Positions 42,974 through 44,485 of a stretch of 44,485 nt of DNA are shown one piece after another. Source of the stretch: Phocaeicola faecalis (GTDB lineage: Bacteria > Bacteroidota > Bacteroidia > Bacteroidales > Bacteroidaceae); contig NZ_JADNRM010000024.1 in NCBI RefSeq assembly GCF_021730445.1, forward strand, positions 1-44,485. The letters are read 5' to 3'. The notes beneath the pieces were generated by a model. It had not been told where the DNA came from and ran no database searches. It was given only the letters and a program-made list of their open reading frames with translations. Numbering within the stretch: the stretch's first letter is position 1; every line of letters starts with the position of its first letter. The position numbers and the translations under genes are program-made.

Positions 42974-43105
42974 GTGTAGTCTTATGCGTACGTCCGTGTA
43001 GTCTTATGCGTACGTCCGCGTAGGTCGATGCGTATATACGTGTAGGCTCATGCGTACGTACGTGCAGGCTTATGCCACCGTATGTGTTGAACGATGCGTA
43101 CATGC
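42974..43105 (+). repeat. 22-bp tandem repeat array, six units
   Basis: Units start at 42974, 42996, 43018, 43040, 43062 and 43084. The first two are identical (GTGTAGTCTTATGCGTACGT plus CC); the others diverge but keep GTGTAG...ATGCGTACGT-like cores, with no indels. The core contains the palindromes GTAC, ACGT or TATATA. It lies 116 bp upstream of the VOC start codon, on its promoter side. No coding function is apparent. Confidence 0.9.
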
Positions 43106-43156
43106 ACATTAATAAAGAGCAGGCATTCCACACAGAGTGCTGCAAAAAGACCTTGA

Positions 43157-43513
43157 TGTTTTCGAAAAAGCTCGGTGTGTTTTCAAAAAAGCTGGGTATG
43201 TTTTTTTAAGCGGCCAGTGTGTTTTTTAAAAAGCTCGGTGTGTTTTCGAAAGAGTTCGATGTGTTTTTTAAAGAGTTCGGTGTGTTTTCGAAAGAGCTCG
43301 GTGTGTTTTCGAAAGAGTTCGATGTGTTTTTTAAAGAGTTCGGTGTGTTTTCGAAAGAGCCCGGTGTGTTTTCGAAAAAGCCCAGTATGTTTTTTAAAGC
43401 GCCCGGTGTGTTTTTTAAAGAGTTCGGTGTGTTTTCGAAAGAGCCCGGTGTGTTTTTTAAAGAGCTCTTTATGTTTTCAAAAAAACTCAGCACCTTTTAA
43501 GAAAGCTGGGTAT
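43157..43513 (+). repeat. 21-bp tandem repeat array, about 17 units in strict register
   Basis: The word TGTTTT (or a close variant) starts at 43157 and every 21 bp from there to 43472, with a degenerate unit at 43493 and an off-register one at 43513. Consensus is GGTGTGTTTTCGAAAGAGYT plus C. The central CG alternates with TT (TTTTCGAAA or TTTTTTAAA). A 63-bp higher-order pattern (43262-43324 and 43325-43387) points to block duplication. Two plus frames and one minus frame stay open, giving seven-residue peptide repeats (VFSKEFG-like, VCFRKSS-like and ENTPNSF-like). The first unit overlaps a copy of the 18718-18743 hairpin arm. Confidence 0.92.
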
Positions 43514-43735
43514 GTTTTTTATGCAGTGTGGCGGGTGGGATTATCCCCTCATTAAGCCGGTCTTCCTTCTTCTCCCTTCATCCTTACATTTTAATCAAAT
43601 TGCACTGTCAATCAGATGGTTAAGAATGACAACACATCCCCTCATCCTCCTTTCAGCCGTGCTTTTCACGTCCCTTCACAATCTGCCTTCAGTAATTCCC
43701 ATAGTGTTACACATCTTTTGAGCCTACCGTTTTCC

Positions 43736-43764
43736 GTAGGGGCAGACCCGTGTGTCTGCCCTAG
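43736..43764. repeat. REP-like hairpin, GTAGGGGCAGACCCGTGTGT type
   Basis: GGGCAGAC and GTCTGCCC form an 8-bp hairpin with a 6-nt loop, flanked by GTAG and CTAG. The core matches the element at 18577-18645. Confidence 0.75.
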
Positions 43765-43791
43765 AACATTTCACTTTAAGCTATCGGGAGT

Positions 43792-43931
43792 GTGTCCAAA
43801 CTAAACCGGGCTATCCCATCGTCAGCTGTAGGGGCAGGGTTTGCCTGCCCGAAGACACAAAGCAAACTGTTTTCGGGCGAGCGAACCTCGCCCCTACGAA
43901 CGAAACGACAGCATTATCCACGTTTTGACAC
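43792..43931. mobile_element. MITE-like element, copy C, with nested REP-like palindrome
   Basis: This 140-bp segment has ends GTGTCCAAAC (43792-43801) and GTTTTGACAC (43922-43931), inverted with one mismatch. Nested inside is GTAGGGGC (43828-43835) paired with GCCCCTAC (43890-43897). The right part (GCGAGCGAACCTCGCC, CTACG, AGCATTAT, ACGTTTTGACAC) closely matches copy B at 21044-21127. It has no coding capacity. Confidence 0.65.
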
Positions 43932-44030
43932 CCCACCTAGCGTAAATGAAATCGTTATCGAAAAAGTTCGAAGGCATTGTATTCCTTTTTTAACGAATGA
44001 AAGGAGGCTGAAGGGGCGGTGAGGGGATGT

Positions 44031-44485
44031 CCCTTCACTACCGGAACCCCCATCTACAGGGCGTTTCGACGACTAATGAAAGGAGGAAGGGAGAGACCGG
44101 TTTTCCGCTTGTAAGGTGAAAAAACACAGCCGGCTTTAGTGGGTTCAGCCATCGTATGACAAGCCATTGATGGGAAAGTCCGGGAACCGGGATTGCACCC
44201 TGTACTTGCCGCGGATTCGGTTCGAATATTGGCCCGGTTCGAGCTGCCATATAACAACGCCGTCCCCGGAAAGGATAAACAATGAAATCAAGACGATGGA
44301 AAGGGAGGCTACGGGTTATAGAGACCAAAAGTTCTTTGAACTCCAAATGCCGGCGATGTCCGGCAAAAGCTACGCAATTGTCGTCTGAACCTTATTTTTC
44401 CCTCCCCCTTCATGCGCGTACATGCGCGCCCGCAATATAGTAATGTGTCTTCATATTCTCCCCGTTTTGTCCCTTTCAAAAAGTT
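44031..44485. other. Unidentified terminal stretch
   Basis: This is about 455 bp of moderately GC-rich sequence. Minus-strand frames of up to 102 codons exist (44038-44346) but need a TTG start and show no recognisable domain. A motif such as GGTTCGAGC resembles a tRNA T-loop, but no cloverleaf can be drawn around it. The last 60 bp contain ATGCGCGTACATGCGCGC. I cannot say whether this is a gene fragment, a structured RNA or intergenic DNA. Confidence 0.5.

Larger units (their letters stand above)
42859..44485. other. 1.6-kb repeat-rich region without a convincing gene
   Basis: From the VOC start codon to the window end I see no convincing gene. The region holds a 22-bp array (42974-43105), a 21-bp array (43157-43513), REP-like hairpins (43736-43764, 43828-43897) and MITE-like copy C (43792-43931). 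After 44030 there is a non-repetitive GC-richer tail I cannot identify. Frames within the arrays are open because 21 bp is a multiple of three. Confidence 0.75.

Noticed and set aside
42974..43513. CRISPR array
   Set aside because: The units are contiguous 21- or 22-bp tandem repeats with no unique spacers, and no cas genes are nearby.
43175..43555. Open frames of 93-126 codons on both strands in the 21-bp array
   Set aside because: They stay open because the unit is a multiple of three and lacks stop codons in those frames. There is no ribosome site or known domain, so I report the array as a repeat and leave coding as a hypothesis.
44213..44262. tRNA-like GGTTCGAGC motif
   Set aside because: No acceptor, D-arm and anticodon-arm pairing can be built around it, and no CCA-compatible 3' end is present.
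44038..44346. 102-codon minus-strand frame near the window end
   Set aside because: It needs a TTG start, shows no recognisable domain and overlaps other open frames of similar length.

Overview
The window looks like a chromosome segment of a gut Bacteroidota, most likely Bacteroides or Phocaeicola. The evidence is an UpxY-type NusG paralogue heading a polysaccharide operon, the DUF4248 / HU-like / small membrane peptide / amidase set usually found beside Bacteroides capsule loci, promoters of the Bacteroides type (TTTG, about 20 nt, TAnnTTTG), and typical neighbours (RND pump with lipoprotein OMF, DUF5703 protein, YgbA_NO protein). The species cannot be told from sequence alone. No rRNA, tRNA or CRISPR was found.

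Region 1 (1-16.2 kb, minus strand) is an AT-rich surface-polysaccharide operon read from upxY (16049) towards position 1. The order is upxY, a minimal nucleotidyltransferase, a small Cys/His protein, UDP-glucose dehydrogenase, pyruvyltransferase, Wzx flippase, two GT2 enzymes, an acyltransferase, a Wzy-like polymerase, a GT4, a GT11 fucosyltransferase, a GT2-like enzyme, a GT14, a GT4, a WecG/TagA GT26 and the start of a Wzi-like outer-membrane protein. Many genes overlap by 1-4 nt. Two genes (acyltransferase and GT14) are broken by single-base frameshifts at homopolymer runs. upxZ, which usually follows upxY, is absent.

Region 2 (16.2-21.8 kb) is an accessory island: about 1.1 kb without a convincing gene but with tandem repeats, an N-terminally truncated DUF3987 protein, DUF4248, an Rpn/PD-(D/E)XK nuclease with a coding 12-bp minisatellite, and an HU / micro-peptide / amidase operon. 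Palindromes and small elements with GTGTCAAAAC-type terminal inverted repeats lie between the genes.

Region 3 (21.8-26.6 kb, minus) is a separate operon wcaJ-wza-wzc: the initiating phosphoglycosyltransferase, the export lipoprotein and the tyrosine autokinase. It starts from a near-consensus promoter. It probably works with Region 1: WcaJ starts the lipid-linked unit, the glycosyltransferases build and decorate it, Wzx flips it, Wzy polymerises it, Wzc/Wza export it and Wzi holds it at the surface.

Region 4 (26.8-42.9 kb) looks like ordinary chromosome: an AspT/YidE-like transporter, a DUF5703 secreted protein, a three-gene RND efflux operon, a YgbA_NO protein, a MATE transporter, a long RluA-family protein, a small operon (zinc-ribbon protein, SGNH hydrolase, LMW-phosphatase-like protein lacking its nucleophile), an MGMT-domain protein, a MaoC dehydratase and a VOC protein.

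Region 5 (42.9-44.5 kb) has no convincing gene and is full of repeats: six 22-bp units, then a strictly 21-bp-periodic array of about 17 units, then REP-like hairpins and a third GTGTCAAAAC-type element. The arrays and the two homopolymer frameshifts are the observations most worth following up.
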